Source of the DNA: Lepas anatifera
Taxonomy: Eukaryota > Arthropoda > Thecostraca > Lepadidae
DNA: 64,000 nt
Reading direction: 5' to 3'
Assembly (NCBI GenBank): GCA_034440635.1
Contig: JAOTON010001898.1
Span: 2,222,001-2,286,000, forward strand
Shown: in pieces, positions 44,561-56,930 of the stretch
Numbering within the stretch: position 1 is the stretch's first letter
Layout: every line of letters starts with the position of its first letter
Position numbers and translations under genes: made by a program
The notes under the pieces: model-generated
What the model saw: only the letters and a program-made list of their open reading frames with translations
What the model was told of the DNA's origin: nothing
Database searches by the model: none

Positions 44561-44718
44561 AAAGCAATGATTGATGTGCAATGTATTTTTCTTACTTAGC
44601 ATTTATTTACCTGCAGATAACAGTTTACACCAACAATTTCCGCACATCTCGGTCTCCACGACGTCGCAGGCAGCTTTTGTCCAACATTGCGCAAGGAAAC
44701 GCCTTACATGATATGTGC

Positions 44719-45206
44719 TTAACCGTAGTGTCTGCCGTTATATCCGCCCTTGTATCCGCCGTTGTATCCGCCGTTGTAGTAGCGGTTGTATCCTCCGTAG
44801 CCTCTGTTGTAGCCACCGCCGTAGCCATGGCGACCGGCAGAACGCCGGTGGCGGTAACGATGACCGTAGTCGGAGTTGTAACCTTGATAATTGCCATAGC
44901 CCTTGTAGCCATTGTAGCCTCCACGGTTTCCGTAGCGGTCAGGGTAGTAGTTGTAGCTACCGTAGTTTTTCTGACTGTAGTTGCCACCAGCAGACACCAC
45001 GGCTACCAGGGCCGCAAGAACCAGCAGCTGTGAAGGGACAAAACAGTGAATATACAGATAAAGTACTCAACACTTTCAAAAGAAAGTTACTGTGCTGCAT
45101 ATATTTTTGTCACCCTAAATAACAACTTCAAACACTGGACACTAGTGCAGAGCTGACCATCAGAGGCAGGAATGGTGGATTGTCTCACCGCGAGTTTGGC
45201 GTTCAT
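44719..45206 (-). CDS. GY4: secreted Gly/Tyr-rich peptide precursor
   Basis: Minus strand. Exon 1 (45189-45206) encodes MNAKLA, donor gtgaga. Exon 2 (44719-45027) follows a CCTTCACAG acceptor. Total 108 residues. It has the same signal peptide as GY3, then GGNYSQKNYGSYNYYPDRYG, GYNGYKGYGNYQGYNSDYG, the HRYRHRRSAGRHGYGGG site, and the end NGGYNGGYKGGYNGRHYG. All signals are intact. Its upstream flank (to about 46160) matches those of GY2 and GY6, which places it in the same half of the ancestral convergent pair, yet it ends in NGRHYG like GY3 and GY5 rather than in RQYGYH. That mix suggests gene conversion or loss of the variant end. Confidence 0.87.
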
Positions 45207-45275
45207 CTTTAAAGTCGTGGGAGCTCCTTCTTTGGAAAGCGAGACCAGAGTGTGTTTACTCCCTGATTGCCTCAC

Positions 45276-45283
45276 TTTATATA
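45276..45283 (-). promoter_or_regulatory. TATA box of GY4
   Basis: TATATAAA on the minus strand, 70 bp before the ATG. Confidence 0.7.
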
Positions 45284-45399
45284 CTACATGCGCTGCCTGG
45301 TATCCCCAGAAATGAAGGGGATTAGCGTTGACCGCACTTGAATTGGAAATAGTTAAAACCCACTCGGGAAGCATGAAACAGCAGTTTGGCAGCATTAAT

Positions 45400-47580
45400 A
45401 TCCGGGTATATCGGGCACTGGAACGCCAGTGAAAACGATATTTCTCCTTTTTAAAGGAGTGGTTCTCAAAGCGTGGGTCATGACGTCATCGTAGTCACAG
45501 ACCCCTACTGTGGGTCACGAGGGTATTTACATTTCGAATGCGCATAGTAAGTGCAGACAGCTTTGATACAGGCTCGATTTATTTCAGATGACCAATTCAT
45601 AACACTGACTTCGAAATACTATCCGGGACGTCAATCATTTTCGAATGATGAAGTATAAATCATTGCAAACCCCCCCTCCACGAACGTGAATATTGGCTCT
45701 CGCTTGATAGGATTTGGAGCTCACCTGATTGGATTTTCCGCCCGAAACTAGTGCGCCCCTAAAGAGAATGTCACCCGCCGACCATTTCCCCGGCTGATCG
45801 TACAATCCTGGATGCGTCTATGGTGATAAGAGCATCCGGACCAAAGAAAAGAAAAATAGTTGAAGCGCACCTCCATCATCCCATCACCCCATTGACATCA
45901 CTTTTATCAACCATTGCAGCATCTTTCATCGTCTCTAATCGTTGTTCACATATAGCTTCATGAGGATGGTGCGAACGACTGCCCATTCCACATGGTAAAC
46001 CAGTTGCGACAACGCCCAAAGCTTCAAGACATGACCTAAGTCCTTCTGACGCCTCCTTTCAATTACGCGCGCTGATTTGATGAGCTGCATCGGCAGGACT
46101 ACAACAATAGGTACCCGGAAGGTTCACTCAGGCCCCTCCCCGCATTTATTGCCAGTCCATAGCAACTATCTGCTTCCAGTATAACATAAGAAAGGTGACC
46201 CAAAAGTAGTCAAATTAACATTGTAGACTGGGGCACTGTTCTGTTTCTTCGATCGGTAGGGCGAGGACACTCTCGGGGAATCTCCACTCACAAATGGCAG
46301 TTAAGAATGAAGGGGCAATTATCTTATCATGAAAATTAAGGTGATACAGTGCACAATGCTTACTGTTTCCCCAAAATAATACAATTGCAGTTATTTGTGT
46401 GTTTAATGGCTGCATGACTGAAGTCAATACGCTTTTAAAAACATATCCTATGGTTGAACTTCCCACAGGTGTAATTTTCCCGAAATATTTGGGGTGCTCA
46501 GCCGGTGGGGGGGGGGAGTGGGGGTGGCACCCCATTGCACAGTGTTCTAAGAGAGGCAAAAATGGGTACATTATTCGAATTTCTGCCCATTTTCAAAACT
46601 GATTTTGATGTTTGCAACGAGTAGTAAAATGATCAGTGTGTCAGAAAATGTGCAACAAAAAATGTGAGACCTTTGAAGTCCAGGTGACAAGGCATCAAAC
46701 CGCTACCTTGGAATCTCTCGCCACACGGCACGACAAAGTCCAAGAGCAATGCTCATTTTCGGTGTTTTTTTTTGTAAGCTAAGAAAACTACAAGAAAGGA
46801 CAAATCAGGGCTCATTAAAAAGCTTAAGGCATGAAGAATGCAAGTTTGCAAACAGTTTTTTCCAGCGATCGATACAATTAAATTTTGGGAGCAAAATATG
46901 TAGGTACCATATAGATTTCACACACATGTTGAGACCATGTCAATTGTCAACAAGCATAAAAAATTGCGTGCCTTATCCAAGACTGAGACCACTTTTAAGC
47001 TATGGCAAGATGTATAGTCTACCTGCCCTGTAAGTTTCAGCTGCGTCACGCTGCGGCAGTGGTGGTGGCGCCATATTTTACAAGGGCATGTCGCGCGCGC
47101 TGTCGGTCGGGGGCGGCGAGATATGCCTGGAGGCTTGAAGGGAGGTGGGGCGGGGCACGGCGAAAGTGTAAAGCAGTGGTTACAATGAGTTAAATGAGCA
47201 CTTGTTATTGGCATTGCTTGTCAACTGGACTTTTTGACTTATTTTCGTTGACGTCTTCACTCAATAAATTGTGAAAAAGTGCAATGGTTACAGTAGGGGA
47301 AAACCAAGCTTTTAATTGCTTAAATCATTTTTAATCACACAAGTTTAAAAATGGTTTAGTGCCGTGATTATGCGTTGTTAAATGCGGTTGAGGGGAACAA
47401 GACCGCTTCCTGGGAGCCCCGCTATCACTGGCTTAGAACATGCAGCGAAAATTCTTTGGCCTTATATTTGGTTTCTCTCAGGAGAAAGTTTGGTCCTCAT
47501 TTATCGGCGAGGGTATCAACGGAGGTAGTTTTTAACGCTGAATTCAAAAAATATAACTTTTTAGTCTTAAATCTTTTGAT
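45400..47580. other. Upstream of GY4, no gene recognised
   Basis: The first part (to about 46160) is the duplicated GY upstream flank, including a MITE remnant at 45705-45825. GTGGTTCTCAAAGCGTGGGT near 45461 with GTGGGTCACGAGG near 45512 resembles a decayed hAT end. The remainder is unrecognised. Confidence 0.45.
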
Positions 47581-48018
47581 ATAGGGGAGAGCGGGGAGAG
47601 TTGTATCATGGACAAGTTGTATCAGAGCGATTTTTTCCAAAACTATCCAAGAGATAGCGCTCCCGACACGACCAGATGATGCGGCATGAGGTCCGCCATC
47701 TTTCTTTATACTGCCGTCTGCTTGACTTGGCGCGTTTCGCGGTGAGTGTAGAAAATGTGTTTCCGGGGTGTCATTCTGTAAAAATTTCGTCGTAAGGAAA
47801 TGTGTGTTTTTGTCATTCAGATGATCACGAATCGGAAGGATCTCTGTAGCAGTGGTAAGGGTAGATTCTAAGGCTTCGTGCGTGAGAAGGATTTTCTCGG
47901 CTGGCCACTGGTTGTTGAGCACGAGGACGTTTTTTCCAATGTGGGAGGGTGGTACATGTTGTATCAAGGCCAGGTGGGGTATGTTGTACCAGTGATACAA
48001 CTCACCCCAATGTTCATG

Positions 48019-48197
48019 CAGCTCATTAGGGGTGTCGCCACAGATTCGTTTTTTCCAAAAACACTATATTGTCACATGTAGCCACAACGAAAAATTAGGT
48101 AAAATATTTGTGATGCAAAAAGTGCGGGTCAGGATAAGTGCAAGACGGGCCGCGCTGATGGAATGAAAGCAAAAGCAGAAGTAAAGTCTAACAAGTC
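48019..48197 (+). repeat. ~180-bp direct repeat, left copy
   Basis: CAGCTCATTAGGGGTGTCGC through CTAACAAGTC, about 88% identical to 49492-49671. The two copies flank the hAT1-related fragment. Confidence 0.8.
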
Positions 48198-49484
48198 CAG
48201 TGGCGAATCTAGGATTTCGTTTGGGGGCAGGCTCTGAGGGGGGCGCCGAACCTGGGGGCGCCGAATCTGAGGGGCGCCAATTTACCACCCAATAGGCGGA
48301 CAGTGTCGAAGAAAAAACGCGTTTAAAAAACGTTTTTGTAAATGCTTATTTTCATGAAAGCAGCCTTTCAGTGAAACATGTTCACGTTTACCATTAAACA
48401 TATTTCGGGCCGGCAAGGTTTCGCCCAGAAAGTAATGACTGGTACATTGGTAGAAAATGCTGGACTAACTGAAGCACCATGAGCAAAGAATACAGCTAAC
48501 TTCGGTCTTGAAGAAAACTGAGGTGTCGCATCGACCATATCCACATATCATAGTTGTCTTGGCTAACGCTGGGTCCCTACAGAAACCCCGATTGACGCTA
48601 CATTAAGCGCAATTAACAATTAATACAGAGAACTTTGGTGAACTTAAGTCCTGGCGAAAACTAAGGTGCCGTATCGACCACCTCCACATATCACAGTTGT
48701 CTTGACTCACGCTGGGTCCCTACTGAAATCCCCTATTGACGCTAAACTAAGCATCAGAGGCCGCACAGCCTCTGCGGGCCTGGGCCTCTGAGTTTTTGCT
48801 GGCTAATTTGAGCTGATACTGAGTCCCCTCAGTTGATCTGGGACCGCTTTAGATAACCAGGCCCTCACACTGAACTTGAATGTGTCGCCACTGGAGCCTT
48901 CTGAGTTTTTCGGGGTCCCTTAACTGGTGAAGGGCCCCCTCAACAGATCCTGGGCCCTCTGAATTAATTTTGAGCTATCTGAGAGCGAGTTTTCAGGTTG
49001 CCCCTGGGCTGTTCTGGGACCGTGAAAGAGTATTGCACAGGAGCCTACTGGCTTGGCCTTAGATCCTTTGCTGCTTTGGGCCCCCTAAGCTAAAAATAAC
49101 TCTGTAGGTGAAATTATTGTGGCAGCCACGAGCTGGGTCTAGGGCCCGTGATAGGATTTACTTAAGGGGCCTCTGATTTGGTCATAGGGCCCCTCGCTTG
49201 ATTAGTCTCCCTTGAGCTGGCAAGGGCCCCCTGGGCTGGTATCGTGTTCGTTTAACTGATATAGGCCCCTTCAGCTTGTTTGGGGCCCGTTGTGCGTATC
49301 TAGGCCCCATGAGTTCGTCAAGACACCCAGCTAGTCTGGCCATCTTATTTTGTATGGGCCTCCTGAGCTGCTTTGGGCCCCCTCAGCGTGTCTAGGCCCC
49401 ATGAGTTGAAGGTTGGCCCCCTGAGCTAGTTTTGGCCCCCTGAGCTTATTTAGGACCCGTTTAAATGGGTAGGCACCCCACGCT
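48198..49484 (-). mobile_element. hAT1-related fragment, inverted and truncated
   Basis: CAGTGGCGAATCTAGGATTT at 48198 is the reverse complement of the hAT1 right end, and homology runs back to about position 20490 of hAT1 (GGTAGGCACCCCACGCT). It lacks the nested 528-bp element, giving its empty site near 48280, and carries the minisatellite in reverse-complement form (CCCTGAGCTGGT-type, about 48780-49470). The other hAT end is missing. Confidence 0.8.
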
Positions 49485-49491
49485 GCCTATA

Positions 49492-49671
49492 CAGCTCATT
49501 GGGGATGTCGCCACAGATTCATTGTTGCCAAAACACTATATCATCACAGGTAGCCACAACGAAAAATTAGGTACAAATATTTATGCTGCAAAAAGTGTAG
49601 GCCAGGATAAGTGCAAGACAGGCCGCGCTGATGGAATGAAAGCAAAAGCAAAAATTAAAGTCTAACAAGTC
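49492..49671 (+). repeat. ~180-bp direct repeat, right copy
   Basis: CAGCTCATTGGGGATGTCGC through CTAACAAGTC; partner of 48019-48197. Confidence 0.8.
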
Positions 49672-50396
49672 CCGAGAAGTTATGGCCACATCCCCACCTG
49701 CGCTTCACAAATTCGAGGCACACCCCTGCTCGCCCACCGCCTCCTCCTTCAAACGTCCATGCAATTCATCTGTATCCCTGAAACAACCCTTCCCGTAACT
49801 ATTGTGAGGGGATTACTTAGTAAGTCCATAACTAATACGTTTAGGCTTTTCAGATTGAACAGTTGCAGATTGAACAGACTTTAGCCCTGACTTAAGTCTG
49901 CTGGTGCCTAGTCTAGAATTTGCCCGTTTCGTCACATTGTGTTGGCTTCTTTGTTCCAAACGGGTCACCTTTACACCTGGACGGTTGATGTTTCGTTTGC
50001 GTTTTTTGTCGCCATGAATTTCTTACTGCATTGGCCATAGTTTGGTGCAATAAATTGCAAGTTAAGTTTATAATTAAATTTTAAATTCGTTGAAGGTTGT
50101 TCCCACGGCCATGATCGGTGGCAGGCACAGTCTTCAAAACGTGACACACTGATACAACTTAACCCACCATGTGATACAACTCACCCAACCGGTGGGGTAA
50201 GTTGTATCAAGTGAAAAGGTCCATTCGCCGGGCAGTAGAAGACAAACCAGTAAAGATAAAGAAACAAATCTATCGGCAAAAGGAAGCCAACGGATGCAGC
50301 TACGAGATGGTATTGAAATCACGAGGCCATCCCAAGTAGTTACGAAATTAATGAACCTGGAGTAAAAACTGATACAACCCACCCCACCCTCCCCTA

Positions 50397-51100
50397 AAGA
50401 GAAATTTGTATTTTACGTTGTATTCTGCGGCATGCCAAATCCGCAGCATCCGCTGACAACTGGGCCAGCTGCTCAGCATGGCGGCACACAGTGCTTGTAA
50501 GGCTTAACATCACCGAAAAGCACAAAATGAGCTTAATTCTAAGAATTATAACCATGTTTGTAACGAAACCTAATTGTCTCTTATCAACATTGTTCCTGGA
50601 ATTTGTTTTACCGTGTTTCAGCCTCAAGTGAAGTGATTTCGTTACTATTCATGGCTTTGGTTAATAAGATAAGTAGAACATTTATTGCTGCACAAAGCCT
50701 AGCCTGAGTATAATACCCGACCGGTTTCGGGAGCATCCCGCCCCCGTTTTCAAGGGAGATGAAAATTACACTATGAAATGAACCTAACTAAGCGAAAAAC
50801 ACGAAGACAGTACACTTTGAAATAACCATCTCAGCTGTGAACAAGACGAATCATTTAAGAATTATGAGCTCTAAACACGTGCTATTTTTCAATTCAATCT
50901 CTTGTTTGACTGGCGTTTTAAGAGGTCCAAAATCCCGAGAAGATGGTGACTTTGCCGATGTTTCTATTCATTGTTGGTTCCGTGGTGGTTTGTATGTAAA
51001 TTGCTTTTTTATTTCCTGCTGTTTTTGTCTTGAGTCGAAAGTTAAAGTCGTTGTGGCGTCCCATTTAATATCATGATCCTTCTTGAATGAATGTCCGCTG
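50397..51100. other. Intergenic, no gene recognised
   Basis: The frame at 50837-51076 has no recognised motif. Nothing else is seen. Confidence 0.35.
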
Positions 51101-51104
51101 TGGC

Positions 51105-51523
51105 CTCCGCGGCTCTCTCGTCAATTGACCCTCGGATTAGTTTTTGTAACACCGAAAATATCTACAAATATCTTTTGCAAGCTTACTCATCATTACAAGC
51201 CTCAGAATGTCGAGATAGCTGAGCATTACAAATTCTTCAAATGCATGCAAAAACCTGGTGACACGGTGGGAGAGTATGTTGCTGAGCTCAGAAAGAAGGC
51301 TAAAGACTGCAATTTCGGCTCTTATCTGGAAACTGCATTGAGAGACCAGCTTGTCTGTGAATTAAATAACGAAAAGTGCCAACAGGACCTACTGAGCCAA
51401 CGTGACCTGACTTTGGATTCTGCCATACAGCTAGCTCGGGCGGCAGAGGCGGTGCTGCGCGAGTCGAGTTGTTTCGTTGGTGGTATGGACTACCTCCAGC
51501 AGCGTTCACAGGGCAGCTGGTAA
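51105..51523 (+). pseudogene. Ty3/Gypsy-type gag fragment
   Basis: The frame contains LTHHYKPQNVEIAEHYKFFK, KPGDTVGEYVAELRKKAKDC, LRDQLVCELNNEKCQQDLL and LTLDSAIQLARAAEAV, the conserved order of the retrotransposon capsid (gag) domain. A full element would continue with a CCHC zinc knuckle, protease, reverse transcriptase and integrase; none follows, and no paired LTRs were found. It is an orphan fragment in an otherwise open frame. Confidence 0.75.
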
Positions 51524-51539
51524 GGTGAACACTTCGACT

Positions 51540-52440
51540 CCAAGGTCAGCACAGTTAGTTAGTTAGTTAAGGGCTTTTTACAAGGCGTTCTGTGCAAAGC
51601 ACCTTTGCCCGCCTCTAAAGTGTGGGGGGATAATTTTCCGGGAGGGGTATTTACTTTAATGTCGCAGAACAAAGGGACCAATCTTATTTCAAGGAATGGG
51701 TCGCGAAGTGTAGCAACACTTGCGAGGGCAGGGGATTGCTACGGCAGAGATGCCGAGCCTGGGGCACAGGTGGGATTTAAAAGGATACGTGAAGAGGCTT
51801 GCCAGCGTAAAGATTAGTTTTTAATTTTGTTCCTTTTTATCGAATGACGTTTTGCTTACGTTACTCGAGTTCCTCCATTGAAAAATAATAATTTTGGGTT
51901 ATTAGAAACACCCGCAAGCACCATGACGTAATGTCACGGGTCTTTATCCTGCAACCAGGTTAGGTTACAGCACCCTCTCTGGCTGGGTAGCCGCTGCATA
52001 GAGGAAGACAGAAGGGTAATAGAACAGATAGAGTGTTAGGGAGGGGTGTGAGTTGGTTAGTTGTTAGTCTTAGTTAGTATAGTTCGTATAGTTGGTAGTC
52101 CTTAAGTTAGGGTTAGTTGGTTAGCAAACATTAACGAATGGTTAGATAGTGTTAGTTGGTTAGTTGAACTTTTTTGTTTTGTTTTTTTGGTTGTTTTTGT
52201 TTGTTGTTTTTTTGTGGGAGCTATTCTGAGTCTACCATACCTTAGGACCAGACAGTTAAAGCCTAGTTTGAAGCACCTATTGTTTAAATTTATCAGAGGG
52301 ACGTTTATAGTGTAATTTTTATTTTCAATTTGAGGGGTGGTCTTCGGATGCAGGTATTTTTCATACCTGCCACGATAGACGTTCAGATAAAGCTCTCGAG
52401 CCTAGTAGCCTTTAGGAATGTAAAGAGCTTGTATTAATTA
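51540..52440. other. No gene; GTTA-rich simple sequence
   Basis: TTAGTTAGTTAG near 51552 and a GTTAGTTGGTTAG-rich stretch at about 52045-52170, followed by a T-rich tract. Nothing coding is recognised. Confidence 0.5.
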
Positions 52441-52618
52441 CCTACGCAGGAAAAGTTAAACCACAATCGGAGACATAAGAGTGTTATACAACAGCCAGTC
52501 TATCTTGGAATGCCCCAACTGCTGTTTCATGCTTATTAAATAGGTCTTAAGAGATTAGATTCAAGTGCGGTCACCACTAATCCCCTTCACTCCTGGGGAT
52601 ACCAGGCAACGAATGTGG

Positions 52619-52626
52619 TATATAAA
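52619..52626 (+). promoter_or_regulatory. TATA box of GY5
   Basis: TATATAAA 70 bp before the ATG, with the shared leader. Confidence 0.7.
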
Positions 52627-52695
52627 CAGAAGCAACCAGGGAGCAAACAAACTCTGGTCTCGCTTTCCAAAGAAGGAGCTCCCACGACTTTAAAG

Positions 52696-53196
52696 ATGAA
52701 CGCCAAACTCGCGGTGAGACAATCCACCATTCCTGCCTCTGAACGTCAGCTCTGCACTAGCCTTCAGCAATTGACACTGTTATTGAGGGTGACAAAGAAT
52801 ATATGCAGCACAGTAACTTTCTTTTGGAAGTGTTGAGTACTTTATCTGTATATTGACGGTTTCGTTGTTTCACAGCTGCTGGTTCTTGCGGCCCTGGTAG
52901 CCGTGGTGTCTGCTGGTGGCAACTACGGTCAGAAAAACTACGGTAGCTACAACTACTACCCTGGCCGTTACGGAAACCGTGGAGGCTACAATAGCTACAA
53001 GGGCTATGGCAATTATCAAGGTTACAACTCCGACTACGGTCATCGTTACCGCCACCGGCGTTCTGCCGGTCGCCATGGCTACGGCGGTGGATACAACAGA
53101 GGCTACGGAGGATACAACCACTACTACAACGGCGGATACAACGGCGGATACAACGGCGGATACAAGGGCGGATACAACGGCAGACACTACGGTTAA
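52696..53196 (+). CDS. GY5: secreted Gly/Tyr-rich peptide precursor
   Basis: Exon 1 (52696-52713) encodes MNAKLA, donor gtgaga. Exon 2 (52876-53196) follows TTTCACAG. Total 112 residues. Signal peptide MNAKLALLVLAALVAVVSA, then GGNYGQKNYGSYNYYPGRYG, GYNSYKGYGNYQGYNSDYG, HRYRHRRSAGRHGYGGG, and NGGYNGGYNGGYKGGYNGRH then YG. AATAAA is at 53308-53313. It is the intact counterpart of GY1 in duplication copy B. The core promoter and leader are nearly identical to those of GY3, suggesting shared expression. Cleavage after RHRR would give an N-terminal peptide of about 45 residues and a C-terminal one of about 45, both Gly/Tyr-rich. Function is not established. Confidence 0.88.
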
Positions 53197-53995
53197 GCAC
53201 ATATCATGTAAGGCCTTTCCTTGCAGGTCATTGGACAAAGGCTGACTATGACGTCGTGGAGACCGAAATCTGCTGAAATTGTGGATGGAAACTGTCATCT
53301 GCAGGTAAATAAATGCCGAGTAAGAAAATAAATTGCACATCGATCACTGGTTTTTTATCCAACGAAAAAAATTAACACCACGCGGTGATACAGCAGGGTG
53401 TCATTTCAAATATTATGGGGTAATTGTCCTCTCTCTTCTTGCAGTGGAGTTTATAACAACTCCATGAAACCATAACGGTATAGGGGTTAGGATGAATCAA
53501 ATTAAACAGTACCTAACACATTTCGACCATCTTGGGGAAAATAAATCAGGGACAAAGCTCACAGCATCAATAGGTTCGTCTTGGTTCAAAAATTCGAACG
53601 ATATGTTGCATGACCTTGTAAGGTCACGTTGTAATATTGACCTGAGGCTGACCTAGGGTCAAGGTCAAATAATGACCTTTCAATGTCTTCTTCCAAGTAG
53701 TTCAAATCATGACCATGATCTTAACTATGATACAAAGGAAATGGTTTTCTCCTGTCTTACTCATAAGGTGAAGAATACAAACTAAAGTGTGACCTTTGAT
53801 GACTTCTAGTGACCTTGCTGTTGACCCGGCCCAAAAAATGACAGCATGGTGACTTACATTTTAAAGGGTTCTTCAATCATGGCTAGAACATTGGCATAGC
53901 TCTTTTAGAAACCGAAATACACCCTGGTTTCCTCCCCCTCCTTGAACGAGAAGAAAACTCCCTTACATGTGTTTTTAAATGACGTCATAACTTAA

Positions 53996-55016
53996 CCCCC
54001 GCCCCACCGGGGGGCATCGATAGCCCCCTAAGGTTTTTCCGGGATAGCAGAAAAACGACGAGGCGCAGCACCGCGGTTGAGGGCTCTACCTCTCACTGCA
54101 TCATTGTCCCATCATCCCTGAAATTTTTTACCCCGGGTCACCCAAGGTCAGGTCACCAGACGAGGTCAACCAAGGTCACCTCACTTCAACTTTAGAGCTC
54201 TGTAAGTGCTACATTTCAAAGTCGATCGATTTGAAACTTCCTACACTTCATGACCCGTCCAGGGTCTACAAGTTGTATATCCGGGATTTTTCGATTTCGT
54301 GCCCTGAGGTCAGGTCACGAGGCGACCTCTCCCATTGGAAAAGCATGGGGAAAACCTGTTTCATGATATAAAAGCCACAAAAATGATTGCAAATACTCAG
54401 ACTGCTCAGAACAGCGTTTTTGGACACCCTTTCACGGATCCCAGGGGTCATATTTGCCCTTTGACTTTTCCAAGGTCATCCAAGGTAACCAGAGGTCAAA
54501 AACAGTATTTTGACAATAACTTTTGACCTAATTAAGCTAGAGCGGTGAAACAAACACCATCGTGTTTGTATTGTCACTGGCTTTCATTTGATATACGGCA
54601 AGGTTACTTTGTGACCTTTCGTGACCTCAGGTCATATTAGGTCACGAGGTGACCTCTGGAGGTCAAATCACTGGCGGGAGGTCTTTACGTTCCACATAAT
54701 GGAAAAAGTACTAGCAATTTGCTATCAAATGTACTTTACCAGGCCTCAATAGCTCTAATGACATAAGAGTTATGCCCAGTTTGCTTAATCATTGCATATT
54801 TGAGTGAAAATAGCCGATCTTGACCTAATTTGACCTCTGGAGGTCAAACCATTGACCTGAGCACTAAAACATGTGAAGTAATTTCTTACTGAATTCACGC
54901 GAGCCGTCTATTGCACTTTGCAGATTTGCGCTAACGCCCATATTTTCGGAGTTAGAGGGGGCCATCGATGGCCCCGGTGGGGCGAAGGTGGCGCCGGACC
55001 CCCGGTGGGGCGCGGG
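53996..55016. mobile_element. TTAA element T2
   Basis: Flanked by TTAA (53992-53995) and TTAG (55017-55020). The copy A equivalent at 13599-13602 is TCAA with the two flanks joined. Same ends and interior as T1, with the same 63-codon frame (54335-54526). Confidence 0.85.
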
Positions 55017-55619
55017 TTAGTGACCTGACCTGATCTGATGTCAAATTTTGGCCTGAAGCCGTAAAATTGGTCCTTCTTAGAGTGTTGGAAGCGAGGCGCG
55101 TCTTATTTAAATGCGCTTGAATTTATTTGCGAAAAACAGAGAGGAAACTCAGTCGGACTCACCAGGCGATAAAGGATTATGCTGCAAAAACAGTGTTTTT
55201 GCATTTCGTCCTTGGTAGGGGGTATTTTTGGAATGAATAAATCAGTCTAAAGTGTCAAGTGCCCTAAAACTGTCCACTGAATGCTTTCCCAGGTGCTTTG
55301 TCCGAAATTCCGACTTTGGCATATCACACTGGTCAACAGCCAAAATGGATCCGGCACGTGAACACCTGTTTCTACCTATTTGGATACTGCTGATTTGACG
55401 TTTAGTAACCGTTTTTGCCATCGGACCTGGTTTCTTCCCCAGAGCATACCTGGTGTATAGCCCCTTCAGTTTCCACACACTGTCATCAGCCTAGCCTTTT
55501 GTGAAAAATATAGATCAAGGATGTCGAGAACCCGGATTATCTGCACCCAGACAATGCAGCTTATCAAGATACATGTGAATTTATTGCAACGGAAGACTAC
55601 CTCGCATTCAAGTGCATGA

Positions 55620-56290
55620 ACATTGTACATTGAACAATGATTGCGCTCGGTCGCACAAGCTCGCCGGTATTGTAGACCGAAAGGTGACGTCGCAACATTA
55701 TATGATGAGGATTTTATGTCACACTCACCGCCCTTGAAAGTCGAGTCTAAGTAAAAAGTCATAGGTCAAGTTCATACCACCGTTTGAAGGTCATTGACCC
55801 TAGTGCCTTTGGTCGGATGATGCCGCCTAATATGACGTATATCATGCTATGACATCATACGCTAGGTCACTCAATCTTGAGCTCAAGGTTGCAGGTTCGA
55901 GACAAAAGTCATCGGTCAAGGTTAAACCTGATTTCCCGCCCTACAGTTGCCATAGTGCTAGTTGCAGAACACGTTATAGGCAAAATGTAATATTTTGACG
56001 TCAAAGGTCAATGGCCTTTAACGACCTTGCCCTCAAAGTTTCAGAGAATATTGCCTCAGACCTTTTCACTGTTGCCTTAGGTTACTTTCTCTCCATATCC
56101 GGCTTCTCATCGCATAATTACGGCAATTCCCAATCGCTACCCTGCACAGACAGAATTTAACCTGTATAGCCTCGTTTTACCTTGAATATATTGACCTAGG
56201 TCTATGAAGATCGGCTATAAGGTAGAATACCCTAGCCTCCACAAACCCCCAAGCTTTCATTTTCCTAGACATCTTGGGTTTTGCACTGTC
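55620..56290. repeat. Repeat X-related copy, uninterrupted
   Basis: Equivalent of 15160-15670 plus 21971-22120 without the hAT1 insertion; the ATTCCCAA target is at 56126-56133. Confidence 0.6.
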
Positions 56291-56649
56291 AATGTCACTG
56301 ATGCCGAGTAGGCTTGCACAAGGACAACACACAAACATACTGTATCTCAAAATTATGATCTAATACAGCATTTCTGCGGCCAGATTCGTGTCCAGCGCCA
56401 CAAATTACCTGAGAAACGGACTATTTTAAATTGGATCCACGACAAAAGCTAAATTGTGTTGACCAGTGTTATCATCCCTCTTTACTATTGGTTGTAATTG
56501 TTACCCATGCAGGTTGTACTGATATTAGGCACTTAAAAAGGCGCACTGACTAAAAATACACACAGTGCATGAATTAGCACATCAAGAGATTGTAAATCTA
56601 CACAAAAACAAGCGCATGGATGGTTTATGAAGTAAAGATTTATTCTATG

Positions 56650-56930
56650 CATTCTTTGAAACACATGCATTACGGGTAATACGCTTACGCTAGCTACATG
56701 TTTCATTTGACATATCAGGCAGATGTATTTTAAGTTTTAACAGGTCCATTTAGTCATGAACGTCGTGCTGAGCTTTGCACTTGCGGGTAATACGCTTGCT
56801 CCAGATGCATGTTGAATTCAATCTGTCATGCAGATGTATTTTTAGCTGCGACAGGTAAATTTACTATGCGCGACGTGCTCAGCTGCGAGCGCATCGCTGG
56901 AAGGCGGGTAAATTTACACATGCACGTCGT
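56650..56930. repeat. ~118-bp tandem repeat, copy B
   Basis: Duplicate of 22508-22790. Confidence 0.6.

Larger units (their letters stand above)
47584..50394. mobile_element. TA-flanked DNA transposon with TTGTATCA subterminal repeats
   Basis: The ends are GGGGAGAGCGGGGAGAGTTG and, from the right in reverse complement, GGGGAGGGTGGGGTGGGTTG, each continuing TATCA. TA lies directly outside both (47582-47583, 50395-50396). TTGTATCA or its complement occurs eight times, clustered near the ends: 47601, 47617, 47959, 47993, 50150, 50172, 50202 and 50370. A TA target duplication is typical of Tc1/mariner/pogo elements. Coding remnants such as the frame at 47878-48081 are too broken to classify. A hAT fragment and a 180-bp duplication lie inside. 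Confidence 0.65.

Noticed and set aside
47497..48000. 167-codon minus-strand frame
   Set aside because: Crosses the left terminal repeat of the TA-flanked transposon, so it cannot be an intact host gene; no motif recognised.
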